The notes below the pieces were generated by a model. That model was not told where the DNA came from, did not search any database, and saw nothing but the letters and a program-made list of their open reading frames with translations. Both the position numbers and the translations under genes were made by a program. From DATAEU01 sp046724395 (GTDB lineage Bacteria > Actinomycetota > UBA4738 > HRBIN12), in the NCBI GenBank assembly GCA_046724395.1, contig JBKOWM010000171.1:1-31668 (forward strand): DNA of 31,668 bases. The letters are read 5' to 3'. Shown piece after piece: positions 16,212 to 24,375 of the stretch. The first letter of the stretch is position 1, and each line of letters begins with the position of its first letter.

Positions 16212-19169
16212 ATGGCCGGCCGAGTGGAGATGTTGGCATTTCTCTTCACCGACATCGAAGGGTCGACCAACTTGCTTCGCGACCTGGGCGCTCGGTACCG
16301 CACGCTGCTCCTTGACCATAGAAGCCTTCTCAAGACGGCGTTCGAGCGGTTTGCGGGGCGGCTGCTCGGTTCCGAGGGCGATTCGCTGTTCGCGGTCTTT
16401 CCGACTCCGAAGGACGCGCTGCTGGCAGCAGCGGAAGCCCAGCTTGCACTCAGCGAGGCGGAGTGGCCGGATGGCATCGCATTAAAGGTCAGGATGGGCA
16501 TTCACATCGGCGACGTCATGGTCGAGGAGGACGAGTACGTCGGCCTCGCCGTCCATCAGGCCGCCCGCATCAGCAACGCCGCTCACGGAAATCAGATCCT
16601 GCTATCGGAAGCCACTCGGCTGGCTGCTGCCGATGGTCTTCCGGGTGACATCAAGTTGGAGCCGGTCGGGCAGTTTCGTTTGAAGGACTTCCCGGAGCCC
16701 CAACGATTGTTTCAGTTGCACCATCCGAGACTGCCGTCTGACTTTCCGGCTCCTCGGACGGCCGGCGGAGCCACGCACAATCTGCCGAGGACGTTCACCT
16801 CTTTCATCGGACGTGACCGTGACCTGAAGGATGTGATCGACCTTCTTCGAGAAAACTCGCTCATCACGCTGACCGGTCCCGGCGGTTGCGGAAAGACACG
16901 GCTCGCCATCGAGGCGGCGTCGGCCTCACTGACTTTGCGGCCAGACGGGATTTGGTTCGTCGATTTGGCGCCCGTTTCCGATCCCGATTTGGTGCTGGCC
17001 GCCGCCGCGGAGGCGATGAACCTGACCGAAACCCATCGGAATAATCTTGACGGCGCGACCATAGGGTTCCTTTCGAGGGGCAGCCCTCTCGTCATCCTCG
17101 ACAACTGCGAGCATTTGATCGACGCGTGCTCCGACCTCGTCGAGCGATGGCTCGCTTCCTGCCCGTCAATGACGATTCTCGTCACGGCTCGGGAGCCACT
17201 CGGGATCGCCGGCGAGATCATTCGGCGTGTTCCGGGTCTCGACGTTGGACTCGCCGGACATGGATCGAGACCGTCCGAAGCAGCTCAGCTGTTCGTGGAA
17301 AGGGCCTCGGCCCACGATCCCGAGTTCGAGCCGACGGAGGATGAGCTCGACCTCATCGGGCAGCTGACTCGCCGTTTGGACGGGATCCCGTTGGCCATCG
17401 AGATGGCGGCGGGGTTGATCGGAGCGCTCGACGTGCGAGAGATCGTCTCGCGTCTCGACGATAGATTTCGGCTCCTCACGGGGGGAAGCGGCAGGACCCT
17501 CGGGCGCCAACAGACGCTGTTGGCGACGGTCGAATGGAGTCACGACCTGCTGCGACCGGCCGAGCAGATGCTGCTCCGCCGCCTCGCAACGATGTCGGGA
17601 TCGTTCTCGCTCGACGCGGCGGATGCTATCTGTGCGGGCGACGGACTGGATCGTACAGAGATGGTTCAGTTGCTGCGCCGTCTGGTTGCGACGTCGTGGC
17701 TGATCAAAGAGAGAGGGGGAACCCACACACGATATCGAATGCTCGAGACGTCGCGTCAGTACGCGGTGGAGAGGCTCATTGCGTCGTCGGAGGCGGAGAG
17801 ATTTCGCAATCGGCACGATGAGTGGTTCCTCGAGCTTGCGGAGAACGCGGCCGAGTTCCTTCTCGGCGGGAGCGAGCAGGCGAACTGGTTCGATCGCGTT
17901 GAGCTGGAGCTCGACAACCTGAGGACCGCGTTGGCGTGGAGTCTCGGCGAAGGCGACGCGACCGTCGCATTGAGGATCAGTACGGCACTGACGCGGTTTT
18001 GGGAAGTACGGGGCCATTGGACGGAAGCGCTCCGCTGGTTCGAGCAAGCGCTGGAACGCGCGTCGGGCGCCCCGAACCATCTGCGTGCTCCCGCGTTGGT
18101 GTCGGCATCATTCATGGCGTTCTATCGCGGAAGCTTGGATGTGGCTCGCTCCTTTGCCGAGGAGGGTCTGGCCGCCGCGCGTGAGGCGGGCGACGACGTT
18201 TCCGAAGCCCGTGGAACGCGCTTCCTTGCGGTGACCGTGCAGCGGTCTGGCAACGAGGATGCGGCGCTCGAGTTGGCGAATCGAGCGGTCGCGCTGAGCC
18301 GCAAGACGGGCGTCGGCGCGGACCTCGCGTTCGCCTTGCAGGTGTTGGGGCGCCTGACCTCAGATCCCGGTGAGGCGAGGATCATCTTCAGCGAGGGTCT
18401 CTCCGTGGCTCGAGCCGCGAAGGACGGTGTCTCGGAGATCTATCTCTTGTACGCGCTGGGTCAGCTTGCTATTCGCAGGCAGGAGGAAGCAAAGGCGCGC
18501 GAACATTTCAACGAGGCGTTGGGGATCGCGCACCGGCTTCGCGAGCGATGGATGGCCATGAACGTGCTCGTGGCGCTCTCCCAGGTGAGCGAGGAGATCG
18601 ACGCCGGCTCGGCGGTGGAGGAGATGATCGGACTTCTCCGTCAGATCGGTAATCGGCTCCTGCTGATCAGATGGCTTCGTCAGCTGGCTTACCTGCGACG
18701 GATCGAAGGCGACGTCGTCGGCGCCCGGCGGTCGGTGGACGAGGCCCTCTCGGTGATCGAACAAGAAGGCACAGACGAGGCAAGGGCCCTGGGACATTTC
18801 ATCCTCGCGGGACAGCTCGACGAGGGGGACGGCGATCACTCGTCCGCTCTGCGGGAATTCCAGGCCGGGGTTCGTCTCGCACATCACCTCGGTTCGAATT
18901 GGGAAACGACCTTTGGTCTCGGAGGCATCGGACGGCAGCTGGCTTTGATCGGAGACCACGCGCGTGCGGCAACGGTGATGGGAGCCGCGGAGGCGTACCG
19001 AGCGAGAGTCGGCATGCGGCCCGCACGTCGCCGGGCGGAAGGCCTCCGTCGAACCGCCGAGGAAGTGGCTCGGGTTCTCGGCGATGCTGAATTCGGGCGC
19101 CTTTGGGAAATGGGTCGACAGATGTCGTTGGAGGATGCGGTCGCGCTGGCGACTCAGGACGGCCTCTGA
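16212..19169 (+). CDS. Degenerate cyclase/STAND ATPase/TPR regulator
   Basis: This 985-residue protein has an N-terminal class III cyclase-like domain (about 5-170), a STAND-type NTPase (Walker A GPGGCGKT 222-229; Walker B LVILDN 293-298) and a winged-helix/linker region (VEWSHDLL). About 400 residues of TPR-like repeats complete it. The two metal Asp remain (Asp14 in FTDIEGST, Asp57 in EGDSLF). The substrate Lys is replaced (GSEGD) and the transition-state Asn is His (VHQAAR, Arg kept), so catalysis is doubtful and the domain may only bind nucleotide. STAND proteins oligomerise on sensing a ligand. The ATG at 16212 has AGGAG seven nt upstream and follows the small gene by 10 nt, suggesting one operon with the RloC-like ATPase. 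A TTG-started extension to 16176 is unlikely. Confidence 0.85.
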   Translation: MAGRVEMLAFLFTDIEGSTNLLRDLGARYRTLLLDHRSLLKTAFERFAGRLLGSEGDSLFAVFPTPKDALLAAAEAQLALSEAEWPDGIALKVRMGIHIGDVMVEEDEYVGLAVHQAARISNAAHGNQILLSEATRLAAADGLPGDIKLEPVGQFRLKDFPEPQRLFQLHHPRLPSDFPAPRTAGGATHNLPRTFTSFIGRDRDLKDVIDLLRENSLITLTGPGGCGKTRLAIEAASASLTLRPDGIWFVDLAPVSDPDLVLAAAAEAMNLTETHRNNLDGATIGFLSRGSPLVILDNCEHLIDACSDLVERWLASCPSMTILVTAREPLGIAGEIIRRVPGLDVGLAGHGSRPSEAAQLFVERASAHDPEFEPTEDELDLIGQLTRRLDGIPLAIEMAAGLIGALDVREIVSRLDDRFRLLTGGSGRTLGRQQTLLATVEWSHDLLRPAEQMLLRRLATMSGSFSLDAADAICAGDGLDRTEMVQLLRRLVATSWLIKERGGTHTRYRMLETSRQYAVERLIASSEAERFRNRHDEWFLELAENAAEFLLGGSEQANWFDRVELELDNLRTALAWSLGEGDATVALRISTALTRFWEVRGHWTEALRWFEQALERASGAPNHLRAPALVSASFMAFYRGSLDVARSFAEEGLAAAREAGDDVSEARGTRFLAVTVQRSGNEDAALELANRAVALSRKTGVGADLAFALQVLGRLTSDPGEARIIFSEGLSVARAAKDGVSEIYLLYALGQLAIRRQEEAKAREHFNEALGIAHRLRERWMAMNVLVALSQVSEEIDAGSAVEEMIGLLRQIGNRLLLIRWLRQLAYLRRIEGDVVGARRSVDEALSVIEQEGTDEARALGHFILAGQLDEGDGDHSSALREFQAGVRLAHHLGSNWETTFGLGGIGRQLALIGDHARAATVMGAAEAYRARVGMRPARRRAEGLRRTAEEVARVLGDAEFGRLWEMGRQMSLEDAVALATQDGL

Positions 19170-19183
19170 CCTGCGTAGTCCCA

Positions 19184-19201
19184 ACGGGGCCTGAACCCCG
19201 T
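19184..19201 (+). terminator. Hairpin after the three-gene cluster
   Basis: A perfect 6-bp stem ACGGGG/CCCCGT with a six-base loop lies 14 nt after the stop of the STAND protein. There is no U-tract. It marks a plausible 3' end for the cluster transcript. Confidence 0.45.
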
Positions 19202-19263
19202 GCCTCCATCTTGAGAGCGTTGTCCAGGTCCTTCGCGTACTTGCGCGTTGCCGAGTTGATTGT

Positions 19264-19335
19264 TCAAGGCGGGGGACCGGGCAGTCGCCGGAAGAAGTCG
19301 AACTCGTTGTAGGTGGCGTAGTCGAAATCGGACAT
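19264..19335 (-). CDS. Possible 23-residue ORF or gene remnant
   Basis: A short minus-strand frame from ATG 19335 reads MSDFDYATYNEFDFF and then a proline-rich end (PGPPP). The aromatic and acidic composition is unlike the arginine-rich shadow translations around it. There is no ribosome binding site. It could be a real micropeptide, or the end of a lost gene; the rest of 19202-19511 shows nothing recognisable. Confidence 0.2.
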   Translation of the reverse strand: MSDFDYATYNEFDFFRRLPGPPP

Positions 19336-19511
19336 CGCCGCAACGCGATCGCGGAGTTGCGGATGCGGCAAACGCGCTCCCGCAGATGATCTGTCGACGT
19401 TCGGAAGGCGCACCGCTCCGCTCCCTCAGTTGGGGGGTGCGCTGCAAGAAGCGGTGGGAAACGATGCGTTCCGAAGGCCTGAACGGGTTCGTAGGCGCAG
19501 GGGGGTGTGAG

Positions 19512-19973
19512 ATGAGCGGACGTTATCGATGGGGGATTCTGGTCTTGCTCGTCGTGAGCTCGCTAGGCATCGGCGGCATCGCTGGAGCCACTGGGTCGAC
19601 CGGCTCCGTGGTATCCGAGGTCATCGGCGCCGGATCGATGGCGAGCGGCGTCGGATTGGTCGCGGCCCCCGGCACGAACACGGTCGTGGCGGACTTCACG
19701 TTCGGTCCGCACTCGTCGACGGGCTGGCACACACATCCCGGCAAGACGCTCGTTACGGTTAAGTCGGGAACGTTCACGGTGTATCACGCCCGGGATTGCG
19801 AGCCGATGGTCTACGGCCCCGGCGACGCGTTCGTCGAGCTTCCGACGACAGTCCACGTGGGCCGGAACGAGACGGCCGGAACGGTGGAACTCGGTGTCGT
19901 GTTCTTCGGTGTGCCGATCGGCGGGAGCCCGCGAATCGACCAGCCTCAGCCGGCGACCTGCGACGTGACCTGA
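19512..19973 (+). CDS. Secreted cupin-domain protein
   Basis: This 153-residue protein has an N-terminal signal peptide (GILVLLVVSSLGIGGIAGA, cleavage near residue 26) and one small cupin barrel. Metal-type cupin residues are visible in the first motif (GPHSSTGWHTHPG: His-x-His) and the second motif (GPGDAFVELPTTVHVGRNE, with its His). It would act outside the membrane, perhaps binding a metal and a small ligand; function is unknown. Single-domain exported cupins like this are common in soil actinobacteria. ATG 19512 is preferred because it begins the signal peptide and follows a G-rich stretch (GGGGGTGTGAG). An in-frame ATG at 19464 would put a polar leader in front of the signal. Confidence 0.8.
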   Translation: MSGRYRWGILVLLVVSSLGIGGIAGATGSTGSVVSEVIGAGSMASGVGLVAAPGTNTVVADFTFGPHSSTGWHTHPGKTLVTVKSGTFTVYHARDCEPMVYGPGDAFVELPTTVHVGRNETAGTVELGVVFFGVPIGGSPRIDQPQPATCDVT

Positions 19974-20371
19974 TCGCCGCCGCCGCCGCGTTTCGTCGGT
20001 AGTCGTTTCGAGGAAGCGCGACTTCGGGCATGTAGCGCTTGGGGACGTCACTGACTGGTGTGATTCCGGTCCTACCCCTCGATTCTCGACTTCCCACGGG
20101 ATGCACACGATCAATGTGCGGGGGAGGGGCGACAACCACCCCTCTCGTAGGACCCCGGGACTTAGCGTTGGGATCACTTCCCACGCGAGCCGGCCTATTG
20201 AGAAGGACTTCTCGTTCCCTGCTACTTGTGTGGTGCCCGGAGATCTCCCGGGCCGAGGTACGCACGCGCGCGCCAACGCTTCGCGAGGAGGTCGTCCGTG
20301 CACAGCGGACGGAGGAAGGGGAGGGCAAAGTCGGTACCCGCTCCCACCACTCTCAAGATAACGCGCACCGG

Positions 20372-20390
20372 GGGGCTTGCGGCAACACCC
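20372..20390 (+). promoter_or_regulatory. Rifamycin-associated element-like sequence, distal copy
   Basis: GGGGCTTGCGGCAACACCC matches the 19-bp actinobacterial rifamycin-associated element (consensus recalled as GGGGCTTGCGGCAAGGCCC) at 17 of 19 positions, including the whole CTTGCGGCAA core. It lies about 360 nt upstream of rph. The published element makes rifamycin-inactivating genes inducible by rifamycins. Confidence 0.75.
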
Positions 20391-20655
20391 GGGTCGTGCC
20401 GGAGTATCGCCGAGCGCGAGATGAACACGCCGAACGGACGAGCACGCGATGATGCCGACCGGTTGACGCCGACGGGAGCCTGACGATGAGGGACCATGCA
20501 GTGGCAATGGCCGCGCCGGGCCGACTGGCCCGATGTTGTGGGCGGGCTGCCGCTCTAGCCAACGTCCCCGTAGTCATCGTCGAACGACGCACTAACCACC
20601 GGGTCGACGAGTCGCGAGCCGCTAGTCGGCCGTCCCGAGCTGCAGGCACATGCGA

Positions 20656-20674
20656 GGGACTTGCGGCGAGCCCC
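20656..20674 (+). promoter_or_regulatory. Rifamycin-associated element-like sequence, proximal copy
   Basis: GGGACTTGCGGCGAGCCCC matches the same recalled consensus at 16 of 19 positions, in the same orientation. It ends 76 nt before the rph start codon, a typical place for a promoter-linked element. Having two copies in one leader strengthens both calls. Confidence 0.65.
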
Positions 20675-20750
20675 CGCGTCGTCCGGCAAGGGTCCGTGGC
20701 GCGAACGAGAAGCGAGACAGGCCCGACGGGCTGAAGGGGAAGGTGAACGG

Positions 20751-23351
20751 ATGGGCGGCTACGTGCTGGATCTCGTGGAGATCGACCAGACGCAGGTAGC
20801 AGTCGCCGGCGGCAAGGGCGCGCACCTGGGCGAGCTTTCGCGGATCGAAGGCGTCCGGGTGCCTGCTGGCTTTTGCGTGACGACGGACGCCTTCCGGCGA
20901 ATCATGGAGGGCGCGCCGTCGATCGAGGATCAGCTGGATCGGCTGTCGGGCCTGAACCCGGAAGACCGGGAGGCGATTCGGACGCGCAGCTCGGAGATCC
21001 GACGCACCCTCGAAGGGATCGTCATCCCTCACGATCTGGCGGCGGCGATCACCGGCCTACTCGCCCGGCTCGGCGAGCAAGCTGCCTACGCCGTCCGATC
21101 GAGCGCGACGGCGGAGGACTTGCCGGCGACCTCATTCGCAGGCCAGCACGAGACGTACCTGAACGTCGTAGGGCCCGCGACGATCCTGCAGCACATCAGC
21201 CGGTGCTGGGCCTCACTGTTCACCGAGCGGGCGGTGACCTACCGCCTGCGGAACGGCTTCGACCACCGGAGGGTCCGCATGGCCGTGGTCGTGCAGCGGA
21301 TGGTCTTGCCGCAGGCGGCCGGCGTTCTCTTCACGGCCGACCCCGTCACGTCCAACCGGAAGGTGACGTCCATAGAGGCCAGCTTCGGCCTCGGCGAGGT
21401 CCTGGTCTCCGGCCGGGTGAACGCCGACGTCTACAAGGTGCGCGACGGCGACATCATCGCCAAGGCGGTCGCCACCAAGAAGCGTGCCATACGCGCCTTG
21501 CCGACAGGTGGAACACAGGAACATACGCTCGAGCCTGCGCAGCAGGAGCAGCCAACGCTGGCAGACGCTCAAGTCGTGCAACTCGCGCGGCTGGGCCGGC
21601 GGATCGAAGCGCACTTCGGCTGTCCCCAGGACATCGAATGGTCCCTGGTCGACGAAGGGTTCCAGATCGTCCAGAGCCGCCCGATCACCACGCTGTTCCC
21701 CATCCCCGAAGTCGGCGACCGAGCTAACCACGTCTACGTCTCCGTGGGTCATGCGCAGATGATGACCGACGCCATGAAGCCCCTGGGGCTCTCCCTGTGG
21801 CAGCTGACGGCGTTCCGCCCGATGTACGAGGCCGGCGGGAGGCTGTTCGTCGACGTCGCGCAGGGCTTGGCGTCGTCAGCGAGCCGCGCCGGCCTCCTCG
21901 AGGTCCTTGGGAGGGGCGACCCGCTGATCCGGGACGCCCTGCAGAGCATCCTCGAACGCGGCGACTTCATCTCGGCGCTCCCAGACGAGGGCTCCGGCGA
22001 GCCCGCCGCTGGCGGCGAGGCCGCGCCGATCGAGACCGATCCCGCGATCGTGATCGATCTGATCGGACGCAACCAGGCATCCATCGCCGCGTTGAAGCGC
22101 GACATCCGGACGAAGTCCGGATCGGCGCTGTTCGACTTCATCCTGGCGGATATCCAAGAGCTGAAACGGATCCTGTTCGATCCGCAGAGCCATCAGGTGA
22201 TCATCGCGGGGATGGAAGCGATGTGGTGGCTCAACGAGCAACTGCAGGAGTGGCTCGGCGAGAAGAACGCGGCCGACACGCTCGCACGGTCCGTCCCCCA
22301 CAACGTCACATCGGAGATGGGGCTGTCGCTCCTCGACGTCGCGGACAAGATCCGCCCGCACGCAGAAGTCGTCGCCTTTCTACACGATGTCGAAGACGAG
22401 GGCTTCCTGGACGAGCTGAACAAGCTCGAGGGTGGACGAGAAGCGCGCGACGCCATCCGGGCCTATCTCGACACATACGGCATGCGCTGCATCGGCGAGA
22501 TCGACATCACGAGGCCCCGTTGGAGCGAGCGTCCCACCGCACTCCTGCCCATGATCCTCGTCAACATCGAGAACTTCGAGCCGGGCGCCGGCGAGCGCCG
22601 CTTCGAGCAAGGGCGGCAGGAGGCGGGGAAGAAGGAGCAGGAACTGCTGGAGCGCTTGCGGGCCCTGCCAGACGGGGAACGGAAGGCCGAGGAGACCAAA
22701 CGCATGATCGAACGCGTCCGGACGTTCCTCGGGTACCGGGAGTATCCGAAATACGGCATGGTGAGTCGCTACTTCGTGTACAAGCAGGCCTTGCTGGACG
22801 AGGCCGAGTGCCTCGTGCAGACCGACGTGCTTCGCGCGAAGGAAGACATCTTCTTCCTGAGGTTCCACGAACTTCGCGATGTCGTACGCACGAAGCAAGT
22901 TGATGACGAGCTCATCCGTCGGCGCGAGCAGGCGTTCAGGTCCTATCAAGCGCTCACGCCACCCCGGGTGCTCACATCGGACGGCGAGGCCATCGCGGGG
23001 GCCTACCGACGCGACGACCTGCCCACCGGTGCGTTGGTCGGCCTGCCGGTTTCTGCCGGGACCATCGAAGGGCGAGCCCGAGTCATCATGGACATGGCGG
23101 AGGCCGATCTCGAAGCGGGCGACATCCTGGTCACGGCTCACACGGACCCCAGTTGGTCGCCCCTGTTCGTCGCGATCACCGGCCTGGTGACGGAGGTCGG
23201 TGGCCTGATGACCCATGGCGCGGTGATCGCACGGGAATACGGCCTGCCGGCCGTCGTCGGGGTGGAACACGCAACGCAGCAGATTCAGGACGGGCAGCGG
23301 ATCCGTGTGAACGGAACCGACGGGTATGTAGAGGTCCTCGCCGCGACGTAA
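20751..23351 (+). CDS. rph: Rifampin/rifamycin phosphotransferase
   Basis: This 866-residue cytosolic enzyme transfers the beta phosphate of ATP to the rifamycin ansa chain, inactivating the antibiotic. Its three domains are in the standard order. An ATP-binding domain (about 1-330) has VAGGKGAHLGEL (Lys22) and YAVRSSATAEDLP (Arg116). A central rifamycin-binding domain (about 330-750) follows. A swivelling His domain ends in TEVGGLMTHGAVIAREYG with phospho-acceptor His822. Length and layout match RPH rather than PEP synthase: the PEP/pyruvate-binding C-terminal barrel is absent and the His domain is last. ATG 20751 follows the purine-rich AAGGGGAAGG. Two rifamycin-associated-element-like sites lie upstream, so drug induction is expected. 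Nothing nearby suggests rifamycin biosynthesis, so resistance is against external drug. Confidence 0.93.
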   Translation: MGGYVLDLVEIDQTQVAVAGGKGAHLGELSRIEGVRVPAGFCVTTDAFRRIMEGAPSIEDQLDRLSGLNPEDREAIRTRSSEIRRTLEGIVIPHDLAAAITGLLARLGEQAAYAVRSSATAEDLPATSFAGQHETYLNVVGPATILQHISRCWASLFTERAVTYRLRNGFDHRRVRMAVVVQRMVLPQAAGVLFTADPVTSNRKVTSIEASFGLGEVLVSGRVNADVYKVRDGDIIAKAVATKKRAIRALPTGGTQEHTLEPAQQEQPTLADAQVVQLARLGRRIEAHFGCPQDIEWSLVDEGFQIVQSRPITTLFPIPEVGDRANHVYVSVGHAQMMTDAMKPLGLSLWQLTAFRPMYEAGGRLFVDVAQGLASSASRAGLLEVLGRGDPLIRDALQSILERGDFISALPDEGSGEPAAGGEAAPIETDPAIVIDLIGRNQASIAALKRDIRTKSGSALFDFILADIQELKRILFDPQSHQVIIAGMEAMWWLNEQLQEWLGEKNAADTLARSVPHNVTSEMGLSLLDVADKIRPHAEVVAFLHDVEDEGFLDELNKLEGGREARDAIRAYLDTYGMRCIGEIDITRPRWSERPTALLPMILVNIENFEPGAGERRFEQGRQEAGKKEQELLERLRALPDGERKAEETKRMIERVRTFLGYREYPKYGMVSRYFVYKQALLDEAECLVQTDVLRAKEDIFFLRFHELRDVVRTKQVDDELIRRREQAFRSYQALTPPRVLTSDGEAIAGAYRRDDLPTGALVGLPVSAGTIEGRARVIMDMAEADLEAGDILVTAHTDPSWSPLFVAITGLVTEVGGLMTHGAVIAREYGLPAVVGVEHATQQIQDGQRIRVNGTDGYVEVLAAT

Positions 23352-23365
23352 CGATCTGAGCCTCG

Positions 23366-23494
23366 TCACGCACGGGCGATGAGATACGCGTCGTCGCCGA
23401 ACTGAGATCTGAGACGAGCTACGGCATCGTGGAGTTCGACGGCGATGCGGGATGCTCTTGACACCACAACTGTGCTGCCCGAAGACTTCGACAT
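23366..23494 (-). CDS. Small hypothetical protein (42 residues)
   Basis: A minus-strand frame from ATG 23494 ends 14 nt from the convergent rph stop. It reads STVVVSRASRIAVELHDAV and then a helical, charged end finishing DDAYLIARA. The composition is balanced, unlike shadow frames nearby. GGAGG lies about 13 nt upstream, rather far. Family unknown; a small helical regulator or a truncated larger protein are both possible. Confidence 0.35.
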   Translation of the reverse strand: MSKSSGSTVVVSRASRIAVELHDAVARLRSQFGDDAYLIARA

Positions 23495-23588
23495 GTCGTC
23501 AGAGGCCTCCCGGGCCCTGAGAGCAACGTTCCCGCCCGCCACCCGGGAACGCGGCGTGTCGCAGGCATCCGCCCGACGTGCGCTCCTG

Positions 23589-23930
23589 CTAGCGGATCTC
23601 CTCGACCTTCCAGTGCTTCGTCTTGATCCAGTCGCGTGTCCGCACGCCCGTTTAGGTACAAGGACTTCACCCGCTTGGCGACCACGCCTCGTAGCCTCGG
23701 CGCAGCGTCTATCGCAACAGCGCTTCTCCTCGTTGAAGCGCGCGTTCCCGGCTACGGCCCGTTGGGGAACGCGACGATCTCACCCTCGAGGGTGGTAGGT
23801 CTATGGGTGCTCAGGCGAGAACGCAGACCTGGACACAAAATGAGTGGCATCGTTGCCTCTGCCGTTGATAACGAAGACGCGATCTCGGCGGACGCCGTAT
23901 GAGAGTGCGGCCCGGTGCCGCTCGATCACG
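23589..23930 (-). pseudogene. Remnant of an ATP-dependent DNA ligase
   Basis: Minus-strand pieces in different frames line up, in order, with an ATP-dependent DNA ligase catalytic domain. First comes DRVFVINGRGNDATHF (strand after motif I); then LEGEIVAF (the xDGEIV metal-site motif), interrupted by stops; then GYE/GVVAKRVKSLYLNG (motif IV EGVVAK); and finally RTRDWIKTKHWKVEEIR and a stop (motif V, WIKxK). At least two single-base frameshifts and an internal deletion of about 80 residues separate the pieces, compared with normal ligases of about 300 residues. Such ligases usually serve non-homologous end joining with Ku; none is visible here. It cannot be functional as written. Confidence 0.5.
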
Positions 23931-24119
23931 CTGCTCGCCGGCGTCGACGTCCCGACTGGACTGGAGCGCTCCGCTGGAGAGGTCCCCGTACAGTGGCATG
24001 TGCTCGTGGCACACCAAGATGGCGGATTCCGACGCGGCGTCCTCCCACTGCGAGGGTGCGACGACGGACCGCCCTGCTGGTCGGTCACAGCCTGGCTGCT
24101 CGCAAATTCTGTTCGGCAT
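23811..24119 (-). CDS. Small Cys/His-rich protein, possibly fused out of frame to the ligase remnant
   Basis: From ATG 24119, with a strong GGAGG six nt upstream, the first 50 or so residues read CEQPGCDRPAG (two Cys) and SAILVCHEHMPLYGDL (Cys-His-x-His), a likely zinc site. The remaining residues to 23811 are arginine-rich and overlap the DNA ligase remnant read in another frame, so the natural end is probably earlier and has been lost by fusion or frameshift. Family unknown. Confidence 0.4.
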   Translation of the reverse strand: MPNRICEQPGCDRPAGRSVVAPSQWEDAASESAILVCHEHMPLYGDLSSGALQSSRDVDAGEQRDRAAPGRTLIRRPPRSRLRYQRQRQRCHSFCVQVCVLA

Positions 24120-24375
24120 ATTTCGCCTCCGAGTGTCGGGCTTGTGTATCTCAACTTCTCTTGTTCCCACGAATCGCCTATTCGCACCTGGTCGGCGCGG
24201 ACATCGAGCGCCCGGTTGATGCCCGAGGAGGACGACTCCGGCGACCGACGACGCGCCGGGTGCGAGCCGTGGTCCACAGGCGCCGTTTCGGTCCCGAAGC
24301 ACAGCCCTGATGCTTTCATCGTCCCTTCATCCGCCGGTGCCATCTTGGAAGTGCCGACGCATCCGTGGAGGAGCG

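Larger units (their letters stand above)
19974..20750. other. Long non-coding leader upstream of rph
   Basis: No convincing gene lies here. Open frames on both strands are arginine-rich and unsupported by ribosome binding sites. The region carries the two rifamycin-associated-element-like sequences described separately. A transcript starting near the first element would have a leader of more than 300 nt. Confidence 0.6.

Noticed and set aside
20039..20452. 137-residue ORF upstream of rph
   Set aside because: Low-complexity Arg/Thr composition, no ribosome binding site; the region is better explained as a regulatory leader.
20751..23351. PEP synthase or pyruvate phosphate dikinase
   Set aside because: The phospho-His domain is at the very C-terminus and no PEP-binding barrel follows; length and motifs match rifampin phosphotransferase.
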